Below, piece by piece: positions 4,872 to 6,000 of a stretch of DNA of 6,000 bases (the stretch's first letter is position 1; each line of letters starts with the position of its first letter). The stretch is from assembly GCA_030613045.1 (NCBI GenBank), contig JAUWMS010000180.1, positions 1-6,000 on the forward strand, written 5' to 3'. The position numbers and the translations under genes are program-made. Source of the DNA: Candidatus Latescibacterota bacterium (GTDB lineage: Bacteria; Latescibacterota; 4484-107). The notes beneath the pieces are model-generated. The model was not told the origin of the DNA, did no database searches, and saw nothing but the letters and a program-made list of their open reading frames with translations.

Positions 4872-6000
4872 ATGAATCCCGTCAAAATCACGGAAGACGT
4901 CTATTGGGTGGGGGCTGTAGACTGGAATCTCAGAAACTTCCATGGATACAGTACCCCATCCGGTTCGACGTATAACGCGTACCTCATCGTGGATGAGAAG
5001 ATCGCGCTCGTGGATACGGTGAAGCGTCCGTTCGCGGAGGAGCTGCTCGACCGTATAAAGTGCGTGATTGAGCCGTCGAAGATAGACTATCTGATTTCCA
5101 ATCACGTGGAGATGGATCATTCCGGCGCACTGTCCCGGCTCCTCGAACTGGCTCCAAACGCCACGATCATCGCCACGGAGCGGGGCCAAAAGGGCCTGAC
5201 CCGGCATTACCAGTCGGATTGGCCTTTTCGCACGGTGAAGACCGGGGACACGCTGGACCTCGGAAAGCGGCAGCTCGCGTTCGTGGAGGTGCCGATGGTG
5301 CATTGGCCGGACTCGATGGTGACCTACTCGCCCCACGACCGCATTCTGTTCTCCAACGATGCGTTCGGCCAGCATCTCGCCACGTCCGCGCGCTTCGACG
5401 ATGAGGTCGGATGGGAGGTCGTGCACGAGGAGGCGGCCAAGTATTACGCCAACATCGTGATGCCCTTTGCCAATCCGGTTCAGAAGGCATTGGACGCAGT
5501 TGGGGGTCTGGATCTCGAGGTCATCGCGCCGAGCCATGGGATTCTGTGGCGGTCGTACATAGATCGCATCGTTGCCGCTTATGGCGCGTGGGCCAACGCT
5601 GAAGCCCGGCCCAAAGCGCTCGTGATCTACGATACGATGTGGGGCAGCACGGAAAAGATGGCCAAGACCATTGCGGAGGGCATCGCCTCCGAAGGCGTCG
5701 AGGTGCGGCTGTTTAATCTGACGCTTTCGGATCACAGCGAGATCATCCGGCACGTGCTCGATGCCAGGGCGATTCTCGTGGGATCGCCCACGCTCAACAA
5801 CGGGATGTTCCCCACAGTCGCGGCGTTCCTGACCTACATGAAGGGCCTCAAGCCACGGAAGAAAATCGGGGCCGTGTTCGGATCCCACGGCTGGGCGGGA
5901 GGAGCAACCAAGGCCATCGCGCAGGAATTGGAGGCCACCCGCATCGAGCTTGTCGAGCCGGAGTTGAAGGTGCCGTTCGTTCCGGATGGGGACGACCTCC
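4872..6000 (+). CDS. fprA: A-type flavodiiron protein (O2/NO reductase), 3' end outside window
   Basis: The frame is open from ATG 4872 to the last base: 376 codons, against roughly 400 for the family, so only the C-terminal end is missing. Residues 1 to about 245 form the metallo-beta-lactamase-like domain with every diiron ligand expected for the family: His78, Glu80 and Asp82 in NHVEMDHSG, His144 in VHWPDS, Asp163 in SNDAFGQH and His222 in PSHG; His83 is also present. From about residue 248 a flavodoxin-like domain begins, with the FMN phosphate loop YDTMWGSTEKMA at 253-264, SPTLNNGMFP at 305-314 and GSHGWAGGA at 337-345. Such enzymes work in the cytoplasm and reduce O2 to water or NO to N2O with electrons from rubredoxin or a coenzyme F420-type donor. 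The visible part ends before any possible C-terminal rubredoxin or flavin-reductase extension, so the class beyond the core cannot be stated. The nearby rubrerythrin-like gene fits a shared oxidative-stress role. Confidence 0.93.
   Translation, partial: MNPVKITEDVYWVGAVDWNLRNFHGYSTPSGSTYNAYLIVDEKIALVDTVKRPFAEELLDRIKCVIEPSKIDYLISNHVEMDHSGALSRLLELAPNATIIATERGQKGLTRHYQSDWPFRTVKTGDTLDLGKRQLAFVEVPMVHWPDSMVTYSPHDRILFSNDAFGQHLATSARFDDEVGWEVVHEEAAKYYANIVMPFANPVQKALDAVGGLDLEVIAPSHGILWRSYIDRIVAAYGAWANAEARPKALVIYDTMWGSTEKMAKTIAEGIASEGVEVRLFNLTLSDHSEIIRHVLDARAILVGSPTLNNGMFPTVAAFLTYMKGLKPRKKIGAVFGSHGWAGGATKAIAQELEATRIELVEPELKVPFVPDGDDL

Noticed and set aside
4694..4891. A small minus-strand frame through the second intergenic region
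   Set aside because: Its residues come from translating the dispersed repeats (phenylalanine/serine-rich runs from the GTGAAAA array), a pattern seen in spurious annotations of such repeats.
4707..5888. A 393-codon open frame on the minus strand
   Set aside because: It lies opposite the flavodiiron gene, whose frame carries all expected metal ligands and FMN motifs. The minus-strand translation has no recognisable family and runs into the non-coding repeats.

Overview
The window holds four forward-strand genes: two complete inside it and two cut by its edges. It looks like bacterial chromosome from an uncultivated, probably anaerobic or microaerophilic organism. This is inferred from a flavodiiron protein and a rubrerythrin-type protein (oxygen and peroxide defence in anaerobes) beside two families of saccharide or lipid turnover, in GC-rich coding DNA separated by AT-rich, repeat-filled intergenic DNA. 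No rRNA, tRNA, CRISPR array, transposase or phage gene is visible, and no marker fixes the phylum.

Layout. Positions 1-1451 are the C-terminal part of a neutral/alkaline ceramidase-like protein with two apparent beta-sandwich modules after the catalytic region. Positions 1452-1754 are non-coding: a roughly 204-bp segment bounded by an imperfect inverted repeat, holding an 8-bp tandem array and a fold-back, then a good sigma70-type promoter and a heptamer tandem repeat. Positions 1755-2243 encode a stand-alone four-helix diiron protein (rubrerythrin domain without rubredoxin). Positions 2280-4679 encode a large protein resembling the PcRGLX/YetA (exo-rhamnogalacturonan lyase-like) family. Positions 4680-4871 are non-coding and carry a second repeat cassette with inverted ends. 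Positions 4872 to the window end encode an A-type flavodiiron protein with its whole diiron ligand set; it has no stop inside the window.

How they may work together. The rubrerythrin-like and flavodiiron proteins are plausibly parts of one oxidative or nitrosative stress response: peroxide reduction, and O2 or NO reduction. The YetA-like gene lies between them, 36 bases after the rubrerythrin stop, and could share its transcript; no biochemical link to redox defence is evident. I see no convincing previously undescribed multi-gene system. The least explained material is the non-coding repeats: short motifs recur in both intergenic regions, and a promoter with a surrounding palindrome precedes the rubrerythrin-like gene.
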